Shown here: positions 8,386 through 16,672 of the stretch, piece after piece | How positions within the stretch are numbered: position 1 is the first letter of the stretch | Layout of the letters: each line of letters opens with the position of its first letter | NCBI RefSeq assembly: GCF_000144625.1 | Contig: NC_014376.1 | Coordinates: forward strand, 2,604,001-2,668,000 | Reading direction: 5' to 3' | DNA length: 64,000 nt | Source: [Clostridium] saccharolyticum WM1 | GTDB taxonomy: Bacteria > Bacillota > Clostridia > Lachnospirales > Lachnospiraceae | Position numbers and translations under genes: made by a program | Notes under the pieces: generated by a model | Database searches by the model: none | What the model was told of the DNA's origin: nothing | Seen by the model: the letters and a program-made list of their open reading frames with translations, nothing else

Positions 8386-9125
8386 AGACGGCTTCTCCTT
8401 CCGTGAAATAGTCTGCTAAGGACATTTACAAAGCTCCTGAAAAGAAACGGAAGAAATCTTCCGTAAAAAGCACCGCTGACTGCCAGGGCAATTAAGCCAA
8501 GTCCAAGAAACAGAACCCCAAGTCCAAGTAAAAGGGCACCGCTTAAAGGGTGAATCACCATAGAAACAATACCGGCTAAAACCATACAAACCCCGGCCGC
8601 CAATAGGGCAAAGGTTATAGCACCTATTCCAATGACCGCCGCCGCAAGGATTCCTATAAGTCCTCCTGCTATGCCTGCAAGCCCGCCTCCTATTCCCAAA
8701 AGCATAGGAGAAGCGGCAATAATCAGTATCATCCATAAAATAAATTTCACGGTCCGGTTCCCATCCATGGTTCTTCTCCGCCTTGCGTGTTTGTTCTCTC
8801 TTTCACCTTCCTGGTATCTTCTCTCCTCTGATACCTCGGGAAGGTCATACCGCTTTGCCATCTGGTAATTGGGATCTCTAAACCGTTCATCCCGGTAACC
8901 GGTCTCTGTGAATTCGCCTCCGTCCTTTAAATTCCCGGATATATCCGAACGGATAATGGCTGCTATTCGCTCAGGACTTTCAAATTCCCGTATTACGTTC
9001 TCTTCATTTTCCGGTCCTGCTTCTTCCAGATAATCCCTGTAATATCCGATGGCATCCGCCTTTTCTTCATCTGGAATATCCGACAGCAGATACTCCAGCT
9101 CTCTCATAAACTCATCCCTGCTCAT
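8382..9125 (-). CDS. DUF1700 (HAAS) membrane protein
   Basis: A 247-residue protein. Residues 1-65 form a helical domain of the DUF1700/HAAS type: MSRDEFMRELEYLLSDIP then an EEAGPENEENVIREFESPE segment. A charged linker with many Arg residues follows, then from about residue 130 several glycine-rich hydrophobic helices (AASPMLLGIGGG, LIGILAAAVIGIG, VLFLGLGLIAL). It overlaps both padR (ATGA at 9122) and DUF4097, so the three are translated as a unit. HAAS domains commonly accompany PadR regulators and may interact with them; the mechanism is not known. Confidence 0.85.
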   Translation of the reverse strand: MSRDEFMRELEYLLSDIPDEEKADAIGYYRDYLEEAGPENEENVIREFESPERIAAIIRSDISGNLKDGGEFTETGYRDERFRDPNYQMAKRYDLPEVSEERRYQEGERENKHARRRRTMDGNRTVKFILWMILIIAASPMLLGIGGGLAGIAGGLIGILAAAVIGIGAITFALLAAGVCMVLAGIVSMVIHPLSGALLLGLGVLFLGLGLIALAVSGAFYGRFLPFLFRSFVNVLSRLFHGRRSRL

Positions 9126-9442
9126 ATATGTGCCTCCTCAAAAATCCGGGATATCTTCTGCGAGTAGCCTTCCCACTCACCCTTATAAAGGTTCAATTGA
9201 ACCCGTCCTTTTTCCGTAATCTTATAATATCTTCGGTTTCTTCCGTCAAATGCCAGATCATAAACCTCCAGACACTCTTCCTTCTGCAATCTTCGTAGTA
9301 CCGGATAAAGGGTTGATTCTGAAATCTCAATGACATTTCTCACATCCTGGGTAATCTTATAACCGTAAGTACCCTCCTGATCCCTTGATACTACTGCAAG
9401 GACAATGGCGTCCAATAATGCTGCTCCTGTGTTAAAAACCAT
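9122..9442 (-). CDS. PadR-family transcriptional regulator
   Basis: A 106-residue winged-helix regulator. The core LDAIVLAVVSRDQEGTYGYKI (about residues 8-28) and STLYPVLRRLQKEECLE (about 43-60) are typical PadR recognition elements, and RNRRYYKITEKGR forms the wing. The start at 9442 is preferred over an upstream in-frame codon because GGAG stands seven bases before it. Encoded upstream of DUF1700 with overlapping ends. PadR proteins often repress their own operon; the palindrome-rich promoter at 9805-9881 is the obvious candidate operator. Confidence 0.9.
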   Translation of the reverse strand: MVFNTGAALLDAIVLAVVSRDQEGTYGYKITQDVRNVIEISESTLYPVLRRLQKEECLEVYDLAFDGRNRRYYKITEKGRVQLNLYKGEWEGYSQKISRIFEEAHI

Positions 9443-9520
9443 GTGTCCACTCCTATCTTTATTACTGCCCATGTTCTCCGGGATACAGGTACACCCGAAG
9501 GGTGTATCCCTGATACTTAA
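9443..9520 (-). repeat. Leader hairpin between pspC and padR, one of three related leader motifs
   Basis: On the minus strand, GGGATACACCC, a three-base turn and GGGTGT form a strong hairpin, and a second outer match TGTATCCC follows. This is followed by ATGGGCAGTAATAAAGATAGGAG just before the padR start (reading 9470-9449). Very similar text precedes the genes at 47262 and 45672. There is no U tract, so it is not a simple terminator. It could tune padR translation or stabilise the mRNA. Confidence 0.45.
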
Positions 9521-9525
9521 GAAGT

Positions 9526-9774
9526 TTACCTTGTTTCATCCTTTGGTGCCTGGGGTATGATGACCGCGGCAATGATATAAAGAACCAGACTTCCTCCCAC
9601 CAGGGAAAATCCCATAAATGACTGGAACAAATGACGCCATGACTGAAGCAGCATCAAAAGGACCCATATCAGCCTTATCATAACAGGATCAACCTGTAAA
9701 TATTCACCAATGCCGCCGCACACACCGCAGAGGACTTTGTTTTTTACAGAACGGTACAAACGCTTTGGTTCCAC
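9526..9774 (-). CDS. PspC-domain membrane protein (first gene of the operon)
   Basis: An 82-residue PspC-family protein: KRLYRSVKNKVLCGVCGG, GEYLQVDPVMIRLIWVLL, then a second hydrophobic stretch (SLVLYIIAAVIIPQ). It is longer than its paralogue at 7227 by an insertion of about 20 residues between the conserved domain and the final helix. The start is GTG at 9774, with AGGTGG six bases upstream. It is the first gene after the palindromic promoter and is 83 bases from padR. Role in membrane stress is inferred from the family name only. Confidence 0.88.
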   Translation of the reverse strand: MEPKRLYRSVKNKVLCGVCGGIGEYLQVDPVMIRLIWVLLMLLQSWRHLFQSFMGFSLVGGSLVLYIIAAVIIPQAPKDETR

Positions 9775-9804
9775 GATTGCCCACCTCTCTTTCTTCTATT
9801 GAAT

Positions 9805-9881
9805 CGAAATATAATATTATTTAATTTTATATATTATATTTCGTATAATATTATTATATGCGATATAATATTACTTGTCAA
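9805..9881 (-). promoter_or_regulatory. Consensus sigma-A promoter embedded in AT-rich palindromes (likely PadR operator)
   Basis: On the minus strand TTGACA (9881-9876) and TATAAT (9858-9853) are separated by exactly 17 bases: a perfect consensus promoter. The -10 overlaps an imperfect palindrome (9842-9862, CGTATAATA...TATATGCG). A perfect 13-base inverted repeat, 9805-9817 with 9831-9843, lies just downstream of the expected start site. The unit CGATATAATATTA recurs at 9861. Such a strong promoter covered by repeats implies tight repression, probably by the PadR protein of this operon (inference). Confidence 0.7.
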
Positions 9882-9921
9882 CACCTATATTCCACTTAAT
9901 AAGCCATTCTTTCAGAGAAAC

Positions 9922-9967
9922 AAAAAACGGATGCATTCAAGCCACTTATTTCCTCTTGAATGCATCC
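9922..9967 (-). terminator. Rho-independent terminator after the TRAP solute-binding gene
   Basis: A perfect 13-base stem (9929-9941 with 9955-9967) and a 13-base loop, followed on the minus strand by a run of six T (9927-9922). It lies 38 bases beyond the stop of the gene ending at 10005. Confidence 0.92.
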
Positions 9968-10004
9968 CTTATTAATTCCCCCTGATTCCTTAAAATCCAA
10001 TGTT

Positions 10005-11045
10005 TCACCGGATCTTGGCGATCCTGTCCACCACATCACTGTATTGACTGCAGTACATCTGATAAACTATTTTAACAGCAGATCGGAACCTGGCCAGCTC
10101 TGCCGGGCTCAGTTCTGTGACAATACACCCCTCTTTGATCAGCTGGTCCCTGACCGTCTGCTCCCTTGTCTGCCATAGCTTCCTTTCATACCGGGCGGAC
10201 TCTTCTGCACAGGCCGAGATGATCTCCCTGTCCGTCTCCTTTAACTGGTCCCAGGTAGCCTGAGAGACAAGCTGCATCTCAGGAATCCGGTTGTGGGCAT
10301 CCAGTGTAATGTATTTTGCCACCTCATTATGACGCATACTTTCATAGGACGGCCAGTTATTTTCCGCACCATCGATACTGCTGGTTTCCAAAGCCGCATA
10401 GATATCAGAATATGCTATGGGTACTGCTCTGGCTCCCAGTGCCTCAACCATCGCTGCCATCATATCCGATTCCGCAACACGGATGCGCATGTTCTTCATA
10501 TCCTCCACAGATTCTATGGGACCGGAGGAATTATAAAAATGCCTGGCTCCTGCATCATACCAGGAAAGGGCCACCAGTCCGCTGCCCTCAAGCTCCTTCT
10601 TGAATTCCTCACCGATTTCCCCGTCAAGCACCTTCCACATATGCTTTTCATCCCGGTACAGATAAGGGAGCTGGAGTACATTAAATCTGGGTTTTAAATC
10701 GGTTAACATCATCACGGAAACCCTTGCGAAATCTATTCCACCGTACTGAATCTGCTCCACCACTTCATTTTCATTGCCCATCTCTCCTTCGGCAAACACT
10801 TTGATCTTGATTCTTCCCTCCGTCCTTTCGTACACCAGTTTGGCAAACTCCTTAGCCCCTTGTACCGTAGGATAATCCTCAGGCTGGTTATCTGCGTAGG
10901 AAAACACATATTCCGGTGCCTCCTTCCGGCCTGACAGCAACAGATAATCTCCCATGTTCCCCCATTTCATAAGACCAAAAACAAAGATTACGGCAACTGC
11001 CAGATAAAGGGCGAACATGCCCCTTTTTACAATCCGTTTGTCCAT
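10005..11045 (-). CDS. TRAP-type solute-binding protein (DctP family), without permease genes
   Basis: A 346-residue periplasmic-type binding protein anchored by an N-terminal hydrophobic helix (residues about 10-28). The DctP core is recognisable: ADNQPEDYPTVQGAKEFAKLV, GRIKIKVFAEGEMG and later RVAESDMMAAMVEALGARAVP and DGAENNWPSYESM, where the conserved Arg normally contacts a carboxylate ligand. No DctQ or DctM permease gene adjoins it. It follows the kinase and response-regulator genes on the same strand, 78 bases after the regulator. It may be the ligand sensor for the kinase or serve a permease elsewhere. Start ATG has GGAG seven bases upstream. Confidence 0.88.
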   Translation of the reverse strand: MDKRIVKRGMFALYLAVAVIFVFGLMKWGNMGDYLLLSGRKEAPEYVFSYADNQPEDYPTVQGAKEFAKLVYERTEGRIKIKVFAEGEMGNENEVVEQIQYGGIDFARVSVMMLTDLKPRFNVLQLPYLYRDEKHMWKVLDGEIGEEFKKELEGSGLVALSWYDAGARHFYNSSGPIESVEDMKNMRIRVAESDMMAAMVEALGARAVPIAYSDIYAALETSSIDGAENNWPSYESMRHNEVAKYITLDAHNRIPEMQLVSQATWDQLKETDREIISACAEESARYERKLWQTREQTVRDQLIKEGCIVTELSPAELARFRSAVKIVYQMYCSQYSDVVDRIAKIR

Positions 11046-11123
11046 ACTTTCTCTCCCAAAACGCCTTTCCTGTTTTTTGTCCGTTCCTATATCCTGTAAG
11101 CTTTACGCCTTATCTCCTGAACC

Positions 11124-11957
11124 TCAATAGGATTGAAGATCCTTTAGTCTGGCGATTCTGTATTCGGACGGATTCACACCTTCCAGACGTTTAAACACCT
11201 TTGTAAAGTAATTGGAATCAGCGTATCCTACTCTGACTCCGACTTCTTTCACATTCACGTTGGGCTGTACCAGAAGCTTTTTCGCTTCTCTCACCCGGTA
11301 TTCCGCCAGATAGGAGGTAAAACTTTGCCCAAACTGCAGCTTGAACATCCTGCAAAAATAAGGTTCAGAATAACCTACCGCCCGGGCTGTTTCACTCATG
11401 GAAAGATCATTCATGAAATTTATCCGGATGTATTCTTCTACCATGGAGGTCATAACGGACAGGCGGTTGCCATTAAAATCAGATTCATCTTCCCCAACCG
11501 GCTGCAGCTTCTCCTTTTCAGTTGGTGCATCAGATTCTTCCTCTGCCTTTTGCACCTTTATTTCTCCTGGACGGCCTTCCCGTTCTTTGGTAAGGCGCAG
11601 TGCCTCTTCAACCACCCCAAGAACCTCTCTCTGGGAATATGGCTTCAGCAAATATTCCATGGCTCTGATGGAGATCGCCTTTTTGGCATAATCAAAACGG
11701 TCATAAGCCGTAAGAAAAATAAGGCAGCAATCCTTTTTTTCCTTCCGCATGATTTCCGCCGCCTGGATTCCGTTCATTCCCGGCATCCCAATATCCAGTA
11801 TCACCACCTGGATCTCTTCTCTCTTAAAAATCTCAACGGCCTCATTGCCATTTTGAGCCTCAAGAATCTGACACTCCTCTCCGAATTTCTTTTGAAGCAT
11901 TTTTTTTAGTACCATGCGTTCAATCATTTCATCTTCCACTATCATCAACCGATACAT
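11124..11957 (-). CDS. AraC-type two-component response regulator (YesN-like)
   Basis: A 277-residue regulator. The receiver domain (residues 1-120) opens with MYRLMIVEDE, has the phospho-acceptor Asp in VVILDIGMPGMNG (near 55) and the conserved Lys in LLKPYS (near 105). An acidic linker leads to a C-terminal AraC HTH pair: LSMSETARAVGYSEPYFCRMF and VKEVGVRVGYADSNYFTKVF. I start at ATG 11957, where the receiver domain begins; an earlier in-frame codon would add 23 non-conserved residues. The gene overlaps the kinase by 29 bases. The SD is weak, so coupling to the kinase is likely. Confidence 0.92.
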   Translation of the reverse strand: MYRLMIVEDEMIERMVLKKMLQKKFGEECQILEAQNGNEAVEIFKREEIQVVILDIGMPGMNGIQAAEIMRKEKKDCCLIFLTAYDRFDYAKKAISIRAMEYLLKPYSQREVLGVVEEALRLTKEREGRPGEIKVQKAEEESDAPTEKEKLQPVGEDESDFNGNRLSVMTSMVEEYIRINFMNDLSMSETARAVGYSEPYFCRMFKLQFGQSFTSYLAEYRVREAKKLLVQPNVNVKEVGVRVGYADSNYFTKVFKRLEGVNPSEYRIARLKDLQSY

Positions 11958-13446
11958 GATCCATCTTATCCCTTCTACGGCCAAATTCAATCTGCACCCT
12001 TGTTCCGCTGCTTTCGCTGCTGTCAATGGTTACCTTTCCATATTCGTAATAGGACGAAATCCTCCTGTAAATATTCCCCAGCCCGATTCCAAGCCCTGTA
12101 CCCTTGGTCTCAGCCGCTTTTCGGATCGCTAAAAGCTTGTCCGGGCCCATTCCCTTTCCTGTATCCGACACAGACACCCATAAAAGCTCTCCGCTTTTTT
12201 TAATGCTGATGTCGATGCTTCCTCCGCTTTCTTTTTCCGATATGCCATGTATTACCGCATTCTCCACCAAAGGCTGAAGTATGAATACCGGCACCTCCTC
12301 CTGGTATAAGTCCTCGCTGCAGTGGATATTCCATTGAATCCGGTTACCAAAGCGCATCTGCTGAATATACATATAATCCTTCACCACCTTCAGCTCTTGT
12401 TCAAGAGGCTCAAAGGCATTGGACGTGCGGAGGCTGTAGCGGAGAAGATTGCTGATTGCTACCAGCATTTCTTCCGTAACCGGCGCCTCTTCCATCTGCG
12501 CCATCCTGGTAATCATGTTTAATGTGTTAAAGAGAAAATGGGGATTTAGCTGGCTTTTAATCAGCTGAAGCTGGGCCATGGAAAACCGCTTCTCAAGCTC
12601 TGCCCTCTCCAAATCCTGCCGGTACAGCTTTTCTTCCATCACCCTCTTTTCCTCATTGGCAGTGATATAATCCCTGGTTGCATGCTTCATCTTGTTGAAA
12701 GCGCTCACCAGCTGTCCGATCTCATCCCTGCCATCCCAGCAGACATCCGGGGATGAAAAGTCGTTTTTTTCAATCTTGCCGGAGACTGTAGCCAGTTGTA
12801 CAACGGTTTTTACAATACTGCCCGTAATAAACCGTAAAAGGACTACAAGCATCAGAAATGCAACAATACTGATGGCAACCAGAATGTAAGGCATTCGCTT
12901 GAGTACAGGGATCTGAATTTCATAATAATCATTTCCGCCCATTAAAACTACCTTGGTAAGACGTGACCCATAAATATCCAGGTAGTTTTGCATACTGTAT
13001 GCTTTATACAATTCCGTAATATAGCCGGGATCCCCCTGGCTCATAGCCACCACTTTTTCCCGCTGCTTTTCATAGGTCCCGTAGCTGTTTATGATATTCC
13101 AGGTGATCCCGTAACGCTTTTCTCCGATTTTATCGTAATCATAGGGCAGACTGTTTATATACCCTCTGGTTTCCTGGCAGGCCTGCCGGTAGGCTTCCTT
13201 ATTTTCCGGAGTATTATTTGCCAGCAACTGGGCAAACCAATCTATCTCATGTTCCATTGATTCCTGAAATTTGTAGCAGGCCAGGTTGTCATCCATGATT
13301 ACGCTCACATCGTTAATAAAAATATATGCCACTTTCAGGTTGATGAAAATGGAAGCTGCCATAATGATCCCCACACTTCCGATGATCACATACATTTTCC
13401 GTTTCAAAGACATCTGATACCATTGGGCAAGCAATCGATCTCCCAC
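11929..13446 (-). CDS. YesM-type sensor histidine kinase
   Basis: A 505-residue membrane kinase. Two transmembrane helices (about residues 17-43 and 190-213) flank an extracellular helical sensor domain. A HAMP region and coiled coil (LYRQDLERAELEKRF) lead to the His_kinase domain with the phospho-accepting His in SQLNPHFLFNTLN. ATP-binding boxes follow: LQPLVENAVIHG, DTGKGMG and GTGLGIGLGN. The start is GTG at 13446, preceded by GGGAGG seven bases away; an upstream in-frame TTG would place the SD inside the gene. Paired with the AraC-type regulator; the family often responds to carbohydrates or organic acids. Confidence 0.92.
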   Translation of the reverse strand: MGDRLLAQWYQMSLKRKMYVIIGSVGIIMAASIFINLKVAYIFINDVSVIMDDNLACYKFQESMEHEIDWFAQLLANNTPENKEAYRQACQETRGYINSLPYDYDKIGEKRYGITWNIINSYGTYEKQREKVVAMSQGDPGYITELYKAYSMQNYLDIYGSRLTKVVLMGGNDYYEIQIPVLKRMPYILVAISIVAFLMLVVLLRFITGSIVKTVVQLATVSGKIEKNDFSSPDVCWDGRDEIGQLVSAFNKMKHATRDYITANEEKRVMEEKLYRQDLERAELEKRFSMAQLQLIKSQLNPHFLFNTLNMITRMAQMEEAPVTEEMLVAISNLLRYSLRTSNAFEPLEQELKVVKDYMYIQQMRFGNRIQWNIHCSEDLYQEEVPVFILQPLVENAVIHGISEKESGGSIDISIKKSGELLWVSVSDTGKGMGPDKLLAIRKAAETKGTGLGIGLGNIYRRISSYYEYGKVTIDSSESSGTRVQIEFGRRRDKMDHVSVDDSGR

Positions 13447-13484
13447 CTGTTTTCCTCCCAATTCATTTTTCCATATTCTAATTA

Positions 13485-13513
13485 ATCTTATCCTTTCCCT
13501 GCCCTTCCGTCAA
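13485..13513 (-). promoter_or_regulatory. Promoter of the kinase-regulator-DctP operon
   Basis: Minus-strand TTGACG (13513-13508) and TAAGAT (13490-13485) with a 17-base spacer, 40 bases before the GTG start of the kinase. Confidence 0.6.
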
Positions 13514-13570
13514 TCTATTTCAATGAAAGAGAAATAACTGTCAAAATATACCGTTTTCTTTCCCGGCACA

Positions 13571-13618
13571 AAAAAGCCCCGTAAGCGATGCTCATAAGTG
13601 ATACATCGCTTACAGGGC
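13571..13618 (-). terminator. Rho-independent terminator after the D,D-carboxypeptidase gene
   Basis: A 15-base stem with one wobble pair (left arm 13576-13590, right arm 13604-13618), 13-base loop, followed on the minus strand by TTTTTTG. It lies 22 bases past the stop at 13640. Confidence 0.9.
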
Positions 13619-13639
13619 AAACTCAATGCCACAGTTCCA

Positions 13640-14875
13640 TTACAGGTTAAAGGCCATCCAAAGGCGTTTGAAATAATCGGTAAATTTGGCTTCCCTCACG
13701 GCTTCGGCTGTTAATACGGGAACTTCCCCAATCTTTTTTCCACCAAGTATATAAATAAGGCTTCCTGCCTTCTGCCCTTCTTCTACAGGCGCAGAGACGG
13801 ACGGTTCCAGCTCCAGTTTCTTTTCAATGGTAGAAAAATCTTCACCTTTCAGGCTTAAGTAGGAAAATGAACCTCCATATTTTAACGGGACCTGATCCAC
13901 TACTCCGTTATCTACCACCATTTCAGGAAGAGGCAGCATCTCCTTATCCTCATACAGTTTACAGTTGGCATATCCAAAATTTAAAAGAGTCTGGGCATCT
14001 GCGAACCTGATTTTATAATCCGGAGCAGCCATGATGGAGGCGATCAGACGGACCCCATCCTTTTCCGCCGTTGCTGAGAGACAATACTTTGCTACTGATG
14101 TGGATCCGGTCTTTAACCCGGTTACATTGAAATTTGTCGCCATTTTCAATAGCTTATTGGTGTTGGAAAGGCCAAATTCCTTTGTTCCCTGCTTTGTTAC
14201 ATGAGTGATATTCTCCATCCAGATGGTTGAATAATTATGAATCTGTGGATATTTGTTAATCAATTCCCTGGACATAAGTGCAATGTCTCTGGCTGTTGTC
14301 ACATGAGTTCCCGACTCGGTAAGTCCGCAGCAGTCTTCGAAATGGGTATTTGTCATTCCAAGTCCTGCCGCTCTTTCATTCATCATCTTAACGAATTCAT
14401 CTTCCGTTCCTGCTATGTATTCCGCCATGGCGACTGAGGCATCATTGCCTGAGGCGATTACGATACACTTAATCAGAGTATCGACCGTCTGCACTTCTCC
14501 TTCTTCTAAAAAGACCTGGGAGCCTCCCATCGACTTTGCGTGGGCGCTGGTCACAACTTCATCCGTAAGCTTGATCTTACCGGAATCCAGCGCATCAAAA
14601 ATAAGTATCAGAGTCATGATCTTCGTAATACTTGCCGGGCTCCTTTTTTCATCCGCGTTCTTTTCATAAATAATCTGTCCGGTCGACGCTTCCATCAGGA
14701 CAGCACTGGGAGACTGCAAGGCCGGACCACCTTCCGCATTTACCTTTTTCGCCTCTTCTGCCTGGATAATCATGTCCGAGGCTACCGCCACATCCGGCTC
14801 TTGCCCTGCCGCCGGAAAGCATAAACAGGAAAACAGCAAAAGGCAGCTTAATACAAATGCCGTAACTCTCTTCAT
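13640..14875 (-). CDS. D-alanyl-D-alanine carboxypeptidase (DacF/DacA type)
   Basis: A 411-residue low-molecular-weight penicillin-binding protein that trims the terminal D-Ala of wall peptides. A signal peptide occupies about residues 1-25 (MKRVTAFVLSCLLLFSCLCFPAAG). The catalytic motifs are SPASITK (SxxK), SGND (SxN) and KTGS. A C-terminal PBP5-type beta domain follows from about 280, ending in an amphipathic helix. I prefer ATG 14875, which begins a clean signal peptide, over GTG 14884, though spacing to AGGGG is long. A GCATA / CATACAA pair upstream resembles forespore sigma-G-type promoters, which would fit the DacF role in cortex formation. Confidence 0.9.
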   Translation of the reverse strand: MKRVTAFVLSCLLLFSCLCFPAAGQEPDVAVASDMIIQAEEAKKVNAEGGPALQSPSAVLMEASTGQIIYEKNADEKRSPASITKIMTLILIFDALDSGKIKLTDEVVTSAHAKSMGGSQVFLEEGEVQTVDTLIKCIVIASGNDASVAMAEYIAGTEDEFVKMMNERAAGLGMTNTHFEDCCGLTESGTHVTTARDIALMSRELINKYPQIHNYSTIWMENITHVTKQGTKEFGLSNTNKLLKMATNFNVTGLKTGSTSVAKYCLSATAEKDGVRLIASIMAAPDYKIRFADAQTLLNFGYANCKLYEDKEMLPLPEMVVDNGVVDQVPLKYGGSFSYLSLKGEDFSTIEKKLELEPSVSAPVEEGQKAGSLIYILGGKKIGEVPVLTAEAVREAKFTDYFKRLWMAFNL

Positions 14876-14909
14876 ATGATACACGATCCCCTAAAATTCC
14901 TTTGTACCA

Positions 14910-14938
14910 TTGTATGGGATTGTTTCACATACATATGC
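14910..14938 (-). promoter_or_regulatory. Possible forespore (sigma-F/G-like) promoter of the carboxypeptidase
   Basis: Minus strand GCATA (14938-14934), 17 bases, then CATACAA (14916-14910). This is close to the sigma-G consensus of Bacillus (GHATR, ~18, CATnHTA) with one -10 mismatch. No good sigma-A hexamers are visible in the same interval. dacF of Bacillus subtilis is forespore-expressed, so the match is plausible; it remains an inference. Confidence 0.35.
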
Positions 14939-14991
14939 CACTTTTTCCAAAAAAAATTACCTCCTTTTCATTTCAACTTCCGGCAAAGTAT

Positions 14992-14999
14992 GCTATACT
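14992..14999 (+). promoter_or_regulatory. Extended -10 promoter of the polysaccharide deacetylase gene
   Basis: TGCTATACT (TGn plus TATACT) at 14991-14999 forms an extended -10; the -35 region (TTTCAA, 14971-14976) is weak. Transcription would begin near 15007, about 55 bases before the ATG. Confidence 0.5.
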
Positions 15000-15064
15000 T
15001 GTACAGGGAATATTACAGCGCTTTGAATATTGTCCCAATACTACAGAAATTATGAGGTTAAGCT

Positions 15065-16474
15065 ATGAACAAACATGACTTTCGCGGACGGAGTTCCGGC
15101 AGAGGCCGGAACAATACATTGCAGGTTATCCTAATCGTTATTCTGGGAATATTAATCGTCACTGTTTTGACCCTATGCGGAATTGCAATCAACAAGAAAT
15201 TTAATAACAAGGCATTGCCAGCAGATTCCTCAGTCGCAGAGCATCCTTCTGAGGAAGACCCCCAGACTCCTTCCAACGCTGAAACCACCTCAAGCAAACA
15301 GGCCAATGAAGAAAACTTAAAATCCCTGCTTTCCCAGGCGGAAGCTCTTGCTGCAGGGTATGATTACGAAGGAGCCATAAATCTCCTCCAGTCTGATCCC
15401 GTGTTCCTTACAAGAGATGAGGTTGCATCTGCCATTGCCGGTTATCAGACTGCAAAGGATGCCCTGGTAAGGATCAATCCCCAGGAAGTCACCCATGTTT
15501 TTTTCCATTCCCTAATTATGGATAATTCAAAAGCCTTTGACGGAGATTCCAAACAGGGGGGCTACAACCAGATGATGACTACCAAATCGGAATTTCTTAA
15601 GATCATGCAGTCTATGTATGACAAAGGGTATGTTCTGGTGAAAATTCACGATCTTGCTTATGAAGGAAAGGATGAGAACGGCAATCCGAAATTTGTGTAT
15701 GGTGATATCATGCTTCCCCCAGGCAAGAAGGCCTTTGTGCTGTCACAGGATGATGTCTGCTATTATGAATATATGGATGGAGACGGCTTTGCTTCCCGCA
15801 TAGTCATTGGCGAAGATGGATACCCAACCTGTGAAATGAAGATGCCTGACGGCAGCGTTTCTGTAGGAGATTATGATCTGGTGCCGATTCTTGAAAATTT
15901 TATAAAAACCCATCCTGGTTTTTCCTATAAGGGAGCAAGAGGGATCCTGGCCTTTACGGGCTATAACGGGATTTTAGGTTACCGGACAGATGAATCCTAT
16001 AAAGACACAAACCCTAATTATGAGGCGGACCGGGAACAGGCTGCAAAGGTAGCCCAGTCCTTAAAAGACCATGGCTGGGAGCTGGCCTCCCATAGCTGGG
16101 GCCACCGGAATATGGGAACCATACACATGAGCCACTTTAAGGCGGACTGTGATAAATGGCAACGTAATGTTGAATCCTTAACAGGACCTACGGATATTAT
16201 CCTCTTTCCCTTTGGCAGCGATATCGGAAGCTGGACTCCTTATACCAATGATAATGAACGTTTTACATATTTAAAATCCCTTGGCTTCCGCTATTTCTGT
16301 AACGTGGACGCCAGCAAACCTACCTGGATGCAGATGGGCACCGATTATTTCCGCCAGGCCCGGAGAAATCTGGACGGATACCGGATGTATTATTATCCTG
16401 ATAGCTTAACGGATCTCTTTCAAGTTCCTGACGTCTTTGATCCGGACAGGCCCACACCGGTACCTCCAATGTAA
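15065..16474 (+). CDS. Membrane-anchored polysaccharide deacetylase family protein
   Basis: A 469-residue cell-surface protein. A short basic N-terminus precedes a transmembrane helix (about residues 19-42), then a Ser/Glu-rich linker (50-80), a helical region (85-130) and a NodB-type catalytic domain. Motif 1 (LSQDDV, with the paired Asp) is near residue 223 and motif 2 (HSWGHR, two His) near 345. The enzyme probably removes acetyl groups from peptidoglycan or another wall glycan. It has GAGG seven bases before ATG. It is divergent from the carboxypeptidase gene and ends in its own terminator. The domain is longer than minimal NodB, with a large insert after motif 1. Confidence 0.85.
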   Translation: MNKHDFRGRSSGRGRNNTLQVILIVILGILIVTVLTLCGIAINKKFNNKALPADSSVAEHPSEEDPQTPSNAETTSSKQANEENLKSLLSQAEALAAGYDYEGAINLLQSDPVFLTRDEVASAIAGYQTAKDALVRINPQEVTHVFFHSLIMDNSKAFDGDSKQGGYNQMMTTKSEFLKIMQSMYDKGYVLVKIHDLAYEGKDENGNPKFVYGDIMLPPGKKAFVLSQDDVCYYEYMDGDGFASRIVIGEDGYPTCEMKMPDGSVSVGDYDLVPILENFIKTHPGFSYKGARGILAFTGYNGILGYRTDESYKDTNPNYEADREQAAKVAQSLKDHGWELASHSWGHRNMGTIHMSHFKADCDKWQRNVESLTGPTDIILFPFGSDIGSWTPYTNDNERFTYLKSLGFRYFCNVDASKPTWMQMGTDYFRQARRNLDGYRMYYYPDSLTDLFQVPDVFDPDRPTPVPPM

Positions 16475-16533
16475 ATTCTGAATGACAATAGGATAAAAGG
16501 CATATCCCTGACCGATGGAGAGATTATAAGCCT

Positions 16534-16572
16534 AAGAGAAAAAGCCGCAGATATTACTGCGGCTTTTCTCTT
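16534..16572. terminator. Bidirectional Rho-independent terminator
   Basis: A stem formed by AAGAGAAAAAGCCGCAG and CTGCGGCTTTTCTCTT with a six-base loop. The A-rich and T-rich stem bases serve as U tract in either direction: it ends the deacetylase gene (plus) and the GTPase pair (minus). Confidence 0.8.
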
Positions 16573-16672
16573 ATCTTCATTTCGTTATCCGGTAAAATAA
16601 AAAGAATGGAAATAACGAGCGGGCTATATTTTATCACGCGGAACTTGATATTCAGGGAAAGAAGTTTCATTT

